NCBI RefSeq assembly: GCF_003996965.1
Contig: NZ_QWDM01000014.1
Coordinates: 62,001-126,000, forward strand
From: Flavobacterium cupreum
GTDB taxonomy: Bacteria; Bacteroidota; Bacteroidia; Flavobacteriales; Flavobacteriaceae
Length of the DNA: 64,000 bases
Direction: 5' to 3'
In this document: positions 41,452 through 49,008 of the stretch, one piece after another
Position numbering within the stretch: the stretch's first letter is position 1
How the letters are laid out: each line of letters begins with the position of its first letter
Made by a program: the position numbers and the translations under genes
Notes under the pieces: generated by a model
What the model saw: the letters and a program-made list of their open reading frames with translations, nothing else
Databases searched by the model: none
Told to the model about the DNA's origin: nothing

Positions 41452-42487
41452 TATTTCCATTTTTTGGGTTTATTATTTGTTTTTTTAATTCTTCCAGTTC
41501 GGCTATAATTTTAGGCAGATTCTTGAAATGTACGTATGATTTGTTAAAATCGGTATATCCAAGTGAAGGCGTTCCCTGCAATATTTCATCGTCTTTGATG
41601 TTTCTTGCCACTCCCGACTGAGCCTGAAGCCTTACATTATTGCCTATAACTAAATGGCCTGCGATACCTACCTGCCCGCCAATCATACAGTTTTCTCCAA
41701 TTTTTGTAGAACCTGCTACACCGGACTGCGCTGCAATAACAGTGTTTTTACCGATTTCCACATTATGGGCGATCTGAATCTGATTGTCTAATTTAACTCC
41801 TTTTCTAATGATCGTAGAACCAAGAGTCGCTCTGTCTATTGTTGTATTGGCACCAATATCTACATGGTCTTCAATAATAACATTCCCAATTTGCGGTACT
41901 TTGCTATACACCCCTTCTTCGTTTGGCACGAAACCAAAACCGTCAGCGCCTATAATTGCGCCCGAATGTATGGTGCAGTTATTCCCTATAATAGTTTCAG
42001 AATATATTTTCGCGCCTGCAAAAATATATACATTATCTCCAATAACAACATTATCTCCAATAAAACTGTTAGGGTAAATTTTGACATTATCACCCAGAAT
42101 CACATTTTGTCCTATATAACTAAAGCTTCCCAAATATAAATTCTCTCCATATTTAGTTCCTTCAGACATAAAAGATTGTGCTTCTATTCCGTTTTTATTT
42201 AATTTCACCTGGTTGTAAAATTCCAATAATTTAGAAAAAGAGGCATACGCATCTTCTACTTTTATCAAAGTGGTGGTGACTTCGGCTTCGGGTATAAAAC
42301 TGTCATTAACAATGGTCACTGAAGCTCTTGTAGTGTATATGTAGTTGATATATTTTGGATTAGCCAAAAAAGTAAGCGATCCTTCCTCGCCTTCTTCAAT
42401 CTTAGATAAGCGAGAAACTTCTGCATTGGGATTCCCAACAACTTCTCCTTCTAAAATTCCTGCTATTTGTTCTGCTGTAAATTTCAT
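41444..42487 (-). CDS. lpxD: UDP-3-O-acylglucosamine N-acyltransferase LpxD
   Basis: LpxD adds the second acyl chain to UDP-3-O-acylglucosamine. The 347-residue protein has an N-terminal uridine-binding domain (1-105, LEGEVVGNPNAEVSRLSKIEEG), hexapeptide beta-helix (about 108-290) with catalytic His in QIAHNVEIGKNTV, and a C-terminal helix (about 320-345). This is the canonical LpxD of the cluster; a 309-residue relative lies four genes downstream. It is the first gene of the lipid A operon. A TATTTTTG box ends 6 bases before the ATG. Confidence 0.97.
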   Translation of the reverse strand: MKFTAEQIAGILEGEVVGNPNAEVSRLSKIEEGEEGSLTFLANPKYINYIYTTRASVTIVNDSFIPEAEVTTTLIKVEDAYASFSKLLEFYNQVKLNKNGIEAQSFMSEGTKYGENLYLGSFSYIGQNVILGDNVKIYPNSFIGDNVVIGDNVYIFAGAKIYSETIIGNNCTIHSGAIIGADGFGFVPNEEGVYSKVPQIGNVIIEDHVDIGANTTIDRATLGSTIIRKGVKLDNQIQIAHNVEIGKNTVIAAQSGVAGSTKIGENCMIGGQVGIAGHLVIGNNVRLQAQSGVARNIKDDEILQGTPSLGYTDFNKSYVHFKNLPKIIAELEELKKQIINPKNGNNG

Positions 42488-42492
42488 TGCGA

Positions 42493-42500
42493 CAAAAATA
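42493..42500 (-). promoter_or_regulatory. -7 box 5 bases upstream of lpxD ATG
   Basis: TATTTTTG on the minus strand followed by TCGCA and ATG. If used, the lipid A operon mRNA would have almost no leader. No -33 TTG is seen. Confidence 0.4.
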
Positions 42501-42526
42501 TAAAAAATAGATTTTAAATGTTAATT

Positions 42527-43756
42527 TTAGATAAGTTGTTTTGGAAAACAGATGTAATATTTTGTCACCAGTTTGGATAATGATTTCAAATTCAGCTGAT
42601 CAGAAGCTTCAACAACATCTTCAATTGTTTTATCTTTTTTCAAAATTCGTATAGGTTCGGCCTCTTTACTGTACGCCTGATTCTTTATTTTTCCCCTGAA
42701 AATAAAATAACCCGCTTCCAGTAACGTAACATGATGCTCTTCTGCAAATTCTTCCTTTAAAGACTGCGACTCTTCCATAGGGATTTTCTCCGCACTCAGT
42801 TTAATCTTCAGTAAATCCCTGTTAATGATCATTTTACTCAATGTAGAAAGTATAAAATCATCCTGTTTCTGCCAGGCTTTCAAGGCGCTTATAATATCAA
42901 AATCATCCAGTTGGGAAAACAAATCTAATTTTTCGGCATCAAAATCTTCAAGCGTAATTTTGTTTTTCATAAAGTACAAAAGCGGTTCACTGCAAGGCAG
43001 GCTCACGCCTTTTAACGTTAGTTCTTTGGCTCTTTTTAATACTTTCATCAAAATTAATTCAGCTACCAGGCTCGTTTTATGCAAATAAGCCTGCCAGTAC
43101 ATTAATCGTCTTGACAACAGGAATTTTTCTACAGAGTAGATTCCCTTTTCTTCAATCACCAAAACGCCGTCAACCACATTCATCATCTGAATAAGTCGTT
43201 CCGAATTGACATTTCCTTCTGCAACACCGGTATAGAAACTATCCCGTTTCAGATAATCCATTCGATCCATATCCAATTGACTTGAAATCAGTTGCAACAT
43301 AAATTTTCGGTGGTAATCCCCTTTAAAAACCTGAATGGCCAGACTCAGCTTTCCTTCGAACTCATCATTCAGCTGATTCATGAATAATAATGAAATGGCT
43401 TCGTGATTCACGTCTTCCACAATACTTTTTTCCATGGCATGTGAAAATGGCCCGTGACCGATATCGTGCAGTAAAATAGCGATATATAAAGCGTTTTCTT
43501 CTTCGGGTGAAATGGCAACTCCTTTAAAACGAAGTGTTTCTACCGCCTTTTGCATTAAATGCATACAGCCCAGTGCGTGATGAAAACGGGTATGATTTGC
43601 TCCCGGATAGACCAAATAAGACAATCCCATTTGAGAAATACGGCGCAGACGCTGAAAATACGGATGCTGGATTAAATCGTAAATAAGCTCGTTTGGGATG
43701 GAAATAAACCCGTAAATGGGGTCATTGAATATTTTTAACTTATTAATATGAGTCAC
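42527..43756 (-). CDS. HD-domain phosphohydrolase (dGTPase-like)
   Basis: A 409-residue soluble metal-dependent phosphohydrolase of the HD superfamily. Core motifs: HPYFQRLRRISQMG (about 29-42), GANHTRFHHALGCMHLM with metal-ligand His, and LLHDIGHGPFSHAME with the HD pair. Relatives include dNTP triphosphohydrolases (SAMHD1/YwfO-like), so a dNTP or nucleotide substrate is likely but unproven. I choose the GTG start at 43756 because homologues begin near HINKLKIFNDPIYGF and because a TATATTTG promoter box (43780-43787) lies within the extra N-terminal part read from ATG at 43837 (436 residues). Confidence 0.88.
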   Translation of the reverse strand: MTHINKLKIFNDPIYGFISIPNELIYDLIQHPYFQRLRRISQMGLSYLVYPGANHTRFHHALGCMHLMQKAVETLRFKGVAISPEEENALYIAILLHDIGHGPFSHAMEKSIVEDVNHEAISLLFMNQLNDEFEGKLSLAIQVFKGDYHRKFMLQLISSQLDMDRMDYLKRDSFYTGVAEGNVNSERLIQMMNVVDGVLVIEEKGIYSVEKFLLSRRLMYWQAYLHKTSLVAELILMKVLKRAKELTLKGVSLPCSEPLLYFMKNKITLEDFDAEKLDLFSQLDDFDIISALKAWQKQDDFILSTLSKMIINRDLLKIKLSAEKIPMEESQSLKEEFAEEHHVTLLEAGYFIFRGKIKNQAYSKEAEPIRILKKDKTIEDVVEASDQLNLKSLSKLVTKYYICFPKQLI

Positions 43757-43779
43757 TATTTGGTTATTTTTTAGGTCAA

Positions 43780-43787
43780 CAAATATA
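43780..43787 (-). promoter_or_regulatory. -7 box of the HD-domain gene
   Basis: TATATTTG on the minus strand, 23 bases before the GTG at 43756. It falls inside the longer ATG-initiated reading, which argues for the shorter protein. Confidence 0.5.
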
Positions 43788-43966
43788 AGTAAATAACTAT
43801 AAAGAGTTTTCAGTTTTTCATTTAAAAATAACGGCATTCCATACGGGCATATTGTCAGACCCTGATTCCTGAAATAGTATTTGCCAAAAAAACATAATTT
43901 GTTATTCTGAATTTTATACTATTTTTAATACTTTTTAAGTTCTATACCTTTAAATTGCATTAAAAT

Positions 43967-43974
43967 TAATTTTG
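43967..43974 (+). promoter_or_regulatory. -7 box 3 bases upstream of porX ATG
   Basis: TAATTTTG, then TTT and ATG. No TTG is seen at the -33 position. A weaker TACCTTTA lies at 43946-43953 and could give a normal short leader instead. Confidence 0.35.
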
Positions 43975-43977
43975 TTT

Positions 43978-45531
43978 ATGGATAAGATAAAAATACTTTG
44001 GGTCGATGACGAGATCGATCTTTTGAAACCACATATATTATTTCTGGAAAAGAAAAACTACGCTGTTACCACTTGTAACAACGGTTTAGACGCAATTGCA
44101 TTGTTTGATGAAGATAATTTTGATATAGTTTTTTTAGATGAAAACATGCCCGGAATGAGCGGCCTGGAAACACTTTCTGAAATGAAAGAAAAAAAATCAG
44201 CCATTCCGATGATTATGATTACCAAAAGTGAAGAAGAATACATAATGGAAGAAGCCATTGGTTCTAAAATCGCTGATTATTTAATAAAACCGGTAAATCC
44301 TAATCAGATTTTACTGAGTTTGAAGAAGAATCTGGATCATTCCAGATTAATTTCAGAAAAAACAACTTTAGATTACCAGAAAGAATTCCGAAAAATCTCA
44401 ATGGAATTAGCCATGGTGAATTCATTTGAAGACTGGGTAGAACTATACAAAAAATTGATATTTTGGGAATTAGAACTCGAAAACATCAATGATCAGGGAA
44501 TGATCGAGATATTGGAATCCCAAAAAGTGGAAGCCAATTCTCAATTTGGAAAGTATATTGAACGCAATTACGAAGACTGGTTTGCGCCAAAAGCAGACAA
44601 GCCCATTCAGTCGCATAATTTATTTAAAGAACTGGTTGTTCCCGAAATCAAAAAGAAAGACAAGCCTATTTTATTTGTTGTTATTGATAATTTGCGTTAC
44701 GACCAGTGGAAATCTTTTGAAACTGTAGTAGCCAACTACTATAAATTAGAAAAAGAAGTTCCGTATTTCTCCATCCTTCCAACAGCGACACAATATGCCC
44801 GAAATGCTATTTTCTCCGGTTTATTGCCAACAGAAATGGAAAAACAATTTCCGCAATACTGGAAAAATGACGTGGAAGACGGTGGAAAAAACCTTTACGA
44901 AGCCGAATTTTTAAGTGCACAATTAAAACGTTTGGGCTTAAATATTAAGGAAGATTATTTCAAAATCACCAATTACGCCGGCGGAAAAAAACTGGCTGAA
45001 AACTTTAAGGCTTTAAAAGGCAATGATCTGGTAACTGTGGTCTATAATTTCGTAGACATGCTATCACATGCCAAAACCGAAATGGATGTCGTAAAAGAAC
45101 TCGCATCGGATGATAAAGCCTACCGATCCCTGACATTAAGCTGGTTTAAAAACTCTCCTTTACTGGAAATTATCCAGCAGGCTCAACTTTTAGGTTTCAA
45201 ACTAATCCTGACTACAGATCACGGAACTATTAATGTAAAAAACCCGTCAAAAGTAGTTGGAGATAAAAATACAAGTTTAAATTTGCGCTATAAAACCGGT
45301 CGTAGCCTAACGTACGAGCAAAAAGATGTCTATGTTGTAAAAGAACCAAAAGATATTGGCTTGCCGGCCATAAACATGAGCAGTTCTTTTATTTTCGCTA
45401 AAAATGACTTCTTTTTGGCCTATGTAAACAACTACAACCATTATGTAAGTTATTATAGAAATACGTATCAGCATGGTGGAATTTCATTAGAAGAAATGAT
45501 AATTCCGTTTTTGGTATTCAACCCTAAGTAG
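43978..45531 (+). CDS. porX: PorX-type response regulator with PglZ domain
   Basis: A 517-residue protein: CheY-like receiver (1-120; D54 in FLDENMPGMSG, ITKSEEE, Lys in YLIKPVN), a helical linker (about 125-200) and a PglZ/alkaline-phosphatase-like domain (about 205-517; FVVIDNLRYDQW, LPTATQYARNAIFSG, LTTDHGTI, QHGGISLEEMIIP). This matches PorX, which with the PorY kinase controls type IX secretion genes and whose PglZ domain is a zinc phosphodiesterase in characterised relatives. A T9SS cargo gene lies in the same window. ATG at 43978 is preferred over TTG at 43972. It is divergent from the HD-domain gene. Confidence 0.93.
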   Translation: MDKIKILWVDDEIDLLKPHILFLEKKNYAVTTCNNGLDAIALFDEDNFDIVFLDENMPGMSGLETLSEMKEKKSAIPMIMITKSEEEYIMEEAIGSKIADYLIKPVNPNQILLSLKKNLDHSRLISEKTTLDYQKEFRKISMELAMVNSFEDWVELYKKLIFWELELENINDQGMIEILESQKVEANSQFGKYIERNYEDWFAPKADKPIQSHNLFKELVVPEIKKKDKPILFVVIDNLRYDQWKSFETVVANYYKLEKEVPYFSILPTATQYARNAIFSGLLPTEMEKQFPQYWKNDVEDGGKNLYEAEFLSAQLKRLGLNIKEDYFKITNYAGGKKLAENFKALKGNDLVTVVYNFVDMLSHAKTEMDVVKELASDDKAYRSLTLSWFKNSPLLEIIQQAQLLGFKLILTTDHGTINVKNPSKVVGDKNTSLNLRYKTGRSLTYEQKDVYVVKEPKDIGLPAINMSSSFIFAKNDFFLAYVNNYNHYVSYYRNTYQHGGISLEEMIIPFLVFNPK

Positions 45532-45539
45532 CAAAGTTT

Positions 45540-45727
45540 TCAGTGGGCAGTCGCAGTTACAGCTTTAGCGCTGAGACTGTAAACTGGGACTTATTTAAAA
45601 TAAAGGCCACAGCTTCCACAGATTCAAATAGATTAAAAAATCAATAAAATCTTTTAATCTGTGGCAAAAAAAGTTTACTGTCGCAGTTACAGTCGCAATT
45701 CAGTAACTGAAAACTGCGACTGCGACT
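45540..45727. repeat. porX-tsaE spacer: GTCGCAGTTACAG and CCACAGATT hairpins
   Basis: Three palindromic blocks with no ORF. 45549-45590 has AGTCGCAGTTACAGC facing GAGACTGTAAACTG. 45616-45663 has CCACAGATT...ATTAAAA facing TTTTAATCTGTGG. 45680-45726 starts GTCGCAGTTACAGTCGC and ends AACTGCGACTGCGAC. The GAGTCGCAGTTTTTGAG phrase recurs after mutS2 at about 51185-51202. Confidence 0.65.
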
Positions 45728-45756
45728 AAAATTGAGATTTATTAAAAAAACAAGAA

Positions 45757-46164
45757 ATGAATATTATTTTTTCATTAGACCAGATTAAAGAAGCAGCAAC
45801 ACAAATTTTGGCTCAGAATCCAAAGAAAATCATTCTTTTCAACGGAGAAATGGGCGTGGGAAAAACAACTTTAATCAAACAGTTGTGCAAAACTCTTGGA
45901 GTTCAAGATGCTACGAGCAGCCCAACTTTTTCTTTAGTTAACGAATACTATACTTCTGACAATCAAATAGTTTATCATTTTGATTTTTACCGTCTGAATA
46001 AAGAAACAGAAGCATTGGATATGGGCGTAGATGATTATCTGTATTCGGGTAACTGGTGTTTTATTGAATGGTCTGAAAAAATAGAAAATCTTATTCCTGG
46101 CGAGCATTCGGTTGTTACCATTCAACTATTAGCCGATGGAAAAAGGGAATTGAATTTAGTTTAA
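45757..46164 (+). CDS. tsaE: tRNA t6A synthesis ATPase TsaE
   Basis: A 135-residue P-loop ATPase of the threonylcarbamoyl-adenosine (t6A) tRNA modification complex, where it resets TsaB-TsaD. Walker A is FNGEMGVGKTTLIKQL (about 29-44), followed by ATSSPTFSLVNEY, a HFDFYRL segment and FIEWSEK. The usual length and order are seen. It follows porX after a repeat-filled 225-bp spacer and precedes the alanine dehydrogenase gene. The partner TsaC/Sua5 type enzyme is encoded at 58343-58963. Confidence 0.95.
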   Translation: MNIIFSLDQIKEAATQILAQNPKKIILFNGEMGVGKTTLIKQLCKTLGVQDATSSPTFSLVNEYYTSDNQIVYHFDFYRLNKETEALDMGVDDYLYSGNWCFIEWSEKIENLIPGEHSVVTIQLLADGKRELNLV

Positions 46165-46417
46165 TTATTCCCAAAGCTGCACTAAAATGACACGTAGAAA
46201 CACAAAAAATTTTGTGCACCTTTGTGAAATCTCAGCGAATATTCGGGAAATAATGTTCTTACAATAAAATAATTAAAACTGAATCCGCAGTATAAAGTAG
46301 CGATAATTTCTTTTTCAGCAGATATAAAAATGGAAAAAATAGTATCCTAATTATTAATGTTTTATTAGCAGAATATTTCTACTAATTTAAAACTTTTTAC
46401 GTAATTTGTACCCTTAA

Positions 46418-46425
46418 TATTTTTG
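46418..46425 (+). promoter_or_regulatory. -7 box 8 bases upstream of the alanine dehydrogenase ATG
   Basis: TATTTTTG followed by AATAATAC and ATG. No TTG at the expected -33 position. Confidence 0.4.
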
Positions 46426-46433
46426 AATAATAC

Positions 46434-47633
46434 ATGTCAATTACCTTAACTCCATTTACGAAACAACAATTGTTGCCACAAGAAGAAAAACTTGAAGTGG
46501 GCCGATTTAAAAGAGAACTTTTTATAGGAATCCCTAAAGAAACAAGTTATCAGGAGCGTCGTATTTGCCTGACTCCGGACGCCGTGAACTCATTAACTTA
46601 TGAAGGTCATCGCGTTATGATTGAATCCGGAGCCGGAGAAAGTTCAAGTTATACCGATAAAGAATATTCAGATGCCGGTGCAGAAGTAACAAAAGACACC
46701 AAAAAAGTATTTGGCTGCCCGATGCTGCTCAAAGTAGAGCCGCCAACACTGGCAGAGATTGAAATGATTAATCCTGAAACGATCATCATTTCTGCTATTC
46801 AGTTAAAAACCAAGAAAAAAACATACTTCGAAGCTTTGGCGCAAAAAAAGATCACTGCACTTGCTTTTGAATATATAAAAGATGAAGACGGATCCTACCC
46901 TGCCGTAAAATCACTGAGCGAAATCGCAGGAACTGCCTCAATCCTTATTGCAGCAGAATTAATGATCACAGATGAATTTGGAAAAGGCCTTTTGTTTGGA
47001 AACATTACAGGAGTTCCTCCTACTGAAGTTGTTATTTTAGGAGCCGGAACCGTAGGTGAATTTGCTGCTAAAACCGCTATTGGTTTGGGAGCAAACGTAA
47101 AAGTTTTTGACAATTCGATTACTAAATTGCGACGTTTACAAAACAATCTAAACCAGCGAATTTTTACTTCAACCGTGCAGCAGAAAGCATTATTAAAAGC
47201 ATTAAGACGCTGCGATGTCGCTATAGGAGCCATGCGCGGAAAAGAACGCTGTCCTATTATAGTGACAGAAACCATGGTAGAGCACATGAAAAAAGGTGCC
47301 GTGATTGTTGATGTAAGCATTGACACCGGAGGATGTTTTGAAACCTCTGAAGTTACAACGCATGAAAAACCAACCTTCATCAAAAGCAATGTTTTGCATT
47401 ATTGCGTACCTAACATTCCTTCACGATATTCCAAAACTGCCTCACTTTCAATAAGTAACATCTTAACACCTTACCTGCTTCAAATAGCGGAAGAAGGCGG
47501 CCTGGAAAGCTCGATAAGATGCAATAAAGGACTCAAAAACGGAGTCTATCTGTATCATGGAATCCTGACAAACAAAGCCATTGGAGAATGGTTTGATTTA
47601 CCGGATAACGATATCAATTTACTTGTATTTTAA
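46434..47633 (+). CDS. ald: Alanine dehydrogenase
   Basis: A 399-residue NAD-dependent enzyme of the alanine dehydrogenase/transhydrogenase-alpha family that interconverts L-alanine and pyruvate plus ammonia. The family start IGIPKETSYQERRICLTPDAV is at about 32-52; the NAD-binding fold has VVILGAGTVGEFAAKTAIGLGA (split as VVILGAGTVGEF and following) near 200-222; the late MKKGAVIVDVSIDTGGCFETS carries the family's catalytic-region Asp. A 30-residue N-terminal extension relative to the E. coli-type enzyme is present, as in other Bacteroidota. It may also resemble transhydrogenase alpha, but the single-chain length favours alanine dehydrogenase. Confidence 0.93.
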   Translation: MSITLTPFTKQQLLPQEEKLEVGRFKRELFIGIPKETSYQERRICLTPDAVNSLTYEGHRVMIESGAGESSSYTDKEYSDAGAEVTKDTKKVFGCPMLLKVEPPTLAEIEMINPETIIISAIQLKTKKKTYFEALAQKKITALAFEYIKDEDGSYPAVKSLSEIAGTASILIAAELMITDEFGKGLLFGNITGVPPTEVVILGAGTVGEFAAKTAIGLGANVKVFDNSITKLRRLQNNLNQRIFTSTVQQKALLKALRRCDVAIGAMRGKERCPIIVTETMVEHMKKGAVIVDVSIDTGGCFETSEVTTHEKPTFIKSNVLHYCVPNIPSRYSKTASLSISNILTPYLLQIAEEGGLESSIRCNKGLKNGVYLYHGILTNKAIGEWFDLPDNDINLLVF

Positions 47634-47654
47634 AAGAACTTTAATGTACCTTTG
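47623..47654 (+). promoter_or_regulatory. Promoter of the DUF4258-like gene
   Basis: TTG (47623-47625), 21 bases, TACCTTTG (47647-47654), then 15 bases to ATG at 47670. The -33 box lies in the last codons of the alanine dehydrogenase gene. Confidence 0.75.
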
Positions 47655-47669
47655 CCAAAAAATATTTTC

Positions 47670-48056
47670 ATGAAGTTCGTACATCGTTTTGCTTATTATT
47701 TGATTGGTCTTATTATGGGATGCTTTTTCGTAGCCCTTGTTTTTAGCGGAAAAGACACCAGATGCAATTACTTTCCAAATGCCAGGGTTTTAAATAATCT
47801 GCGTACAAAACCTTTTCAATATTCCCCAAAAGCAATTCAGACTTTAAACGAAAAATGGGTTGACACAGCCGATGTTAGGAAAACACTAACGTACGGAGAC
47901 GTTGATTTTGATCAGAGCAATGTGACTTTCAAAAAAGGAAAACTTTATGTAATTGAAGGCAAAACCATAAAAAATCAGGAAATTATCCTAAAGGTAATTA
48001 ACTACGAAAGCAAAGCTGTTTTAGACGAAATCATCAAAAAACCTTTAGAAAAATAA
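47670..48056 (+). CDS. DUF4258-like small membrane-anchored protein
   Basis: A 128-residue protein from ATG at 47670. A TTG at 47652 could add six residues but lies inside the promoter box. An N-terminal membrane helix (about 8-27, YLIGLIMGCFFVALVFSG) is followed by a soluble region with YFPNARVLNNLRTKPFQYS and a C-terminal beta-strand part (FKKGKLYVIEGKTIKNQEI) resembling DUF4258. It lies 36 bp after the alanine dehydrogenase gene with its own promoter. Function unknown. Confidence 0.85.
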   Translation: MKFVHRFAYYLIGLIMGCFFVALVFSGKDTRCNYFPNARVLNNLRTKPFQYSPKAIQTLNEKWVDTADVRKTLTYGDVDFDQSNVTFKKGKLYVIEGKTIKNQEIILKVINYESKAVLDEIIKKPLEK

Positions 48057-48060
48057 TCCA

Positions 48061-48161
48061 CATTTTGTCGTTCGAACAACGGGAAATCTTCGCAAGAAGC
48101 TCGACAAAGATTAGATTCTTGTTGCAAAGTTACCTACTAAGATTTCCCGTTCCCCAAAATG
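48061..48161. repeat. Palindromic GTCATTTCGA-family element, copy A
   Basis: Outer arm 48061-48090 (CATTTTGTCG to AACGGGAAATCTT) pairs with 48139-48161 (AAGATTTCCCGTT then CCCCAAAATG); the inner 13 bases match perfectly and the outer end is degenerate. The 48-base centre (CGCAAGAAGCTCGACAAAGA start, CTACT end) is similar to that of copy C at 52047-52146. Confidence 0.8.
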
Positions 48162-48213
48162 ACAAGATTCTATAAAACTTATATGTGACTAACATCACTT
48201 ATATGGTGTAAGA

Positions 48214-48879
48214 TTACCACTCAATCTCTTGAATGCCCTTTGCTTTCAGAAAACTATTCGTCTGACTAAAATGTTTGTTCCCAAACCAAAATCCTCTGTT
48301 CGCGCTTAAAGGAGAAGGATGGCCTGATTTTAAAATATGATGTTTTGTTGCATCAATTAATGCTGCTTTCTTTTGGGCAAAACCTCCCCAAAGTAAAAAA
48401 ACGACATTTTCACTCTCCGCCGAGATTTGCTTAATAACAGCATCTGTAAATTTTTCCCAGCCTTTTCCCTGATGACTTCCGGCTTCAGATTCTCGAACGG
48501 TTAAAGTAGCGTTTAAAAGAAAAACACCCTGATCTGCCCAACGTTCTAAATTTCCCGTTTTTGGCAATGGTTTGTTTAAATCAGTTTCAATTTCTTTAAA
48601 AATATTCTGGAGAGAAGGTGGAAATGGAATTCCATCATTTACAGAAAAACACAATCCATTGGCCTGATTAGGACCGTGATACGGATCCTGTCCGATAATT
48701 ACAACTTTTACCTGATCAAAATGGCAATGGTCGAAAGCCGAAAAAATCTGGCTTCCTTTTGGATAACATATTTTTGTCGCGTATTCTGATTTTACGAAAG
48801 CGATTAATTCGTTGAAATAAGGTTTTTCGAATTCCTCTTTCAAGACGGGCTTCCAGGAATCATGCATTTTAACGTCCAT
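48214..48879 (-). CDS. ung: Uracil-DNA glycosylase
   Basis: Family 1 uracil-DNA glycosylase that removes uracil from DNA to start base-excision repair. Catalytic GQDPYHGPNQANGLCFSV with the water-activating Asp, and the HPSPLS loop near the C terminus (GHPSPLSANRGF), are present. From ATG at 48879 it has 221 residues, the family's usual size. The longer reading from ATG at 48921 is rejected because that ATG lies in the promoter box TATGTTTG. It is divergent from mutS2. Confidence 0.97.
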   Translation of the reverse strand: MDVKMHDSWKPVLKEEFEKPYFNELIAFVKSEYATKICYPKGSQIFSAFDHCHFDQVKVVIIGQDPYHGPNQANGLCFSVNDGIPFPPSLQNIFKEIETDLNKPLPKTGNLERWADQGVFLLNATLTVRESEAGSHQGKGWEKFTDAVIKQISAESENVVFLLWGGFAQKKAALIDATKHHILKSGHPSPLSANRGFWFGNKHFSQTNSFLKAKGIQEIEW

Positions 48880-48914
48880 ACTTTTTTTATGCGAATTTCG
48901 GAATTTTTTTATTG

Positions 48915-48947
48915 CAAACATATTTACGCACTATAAAATTAGACCAA
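48915..48947 (-). promoter_or_regulatory. Promoter of ung
   Basis: On the minus strand TTG (48947-48945), 22 bases, TATGTTTG (48922-48915). This box overlaps the most upstream ATG of the gene, so translation must begin at 48879. Confidence 0.75.
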
Positions 48948-48978
48948 AACTTTACCACATTCAATGGTACAATTTTTG

Positions 48979-48986
48979 TACTTTTG
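48979..48986 (+). promoter_or_regulatory. -7 box of mutS2
   Basis: TACTTTTG, 22 bases before the mutS2 ATG at 49009. No strict TTG at -33. Confidence 0.5.
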
Positions 48987-49008
48987 CGTGACTTCATAAA
49001 GAGAATAA

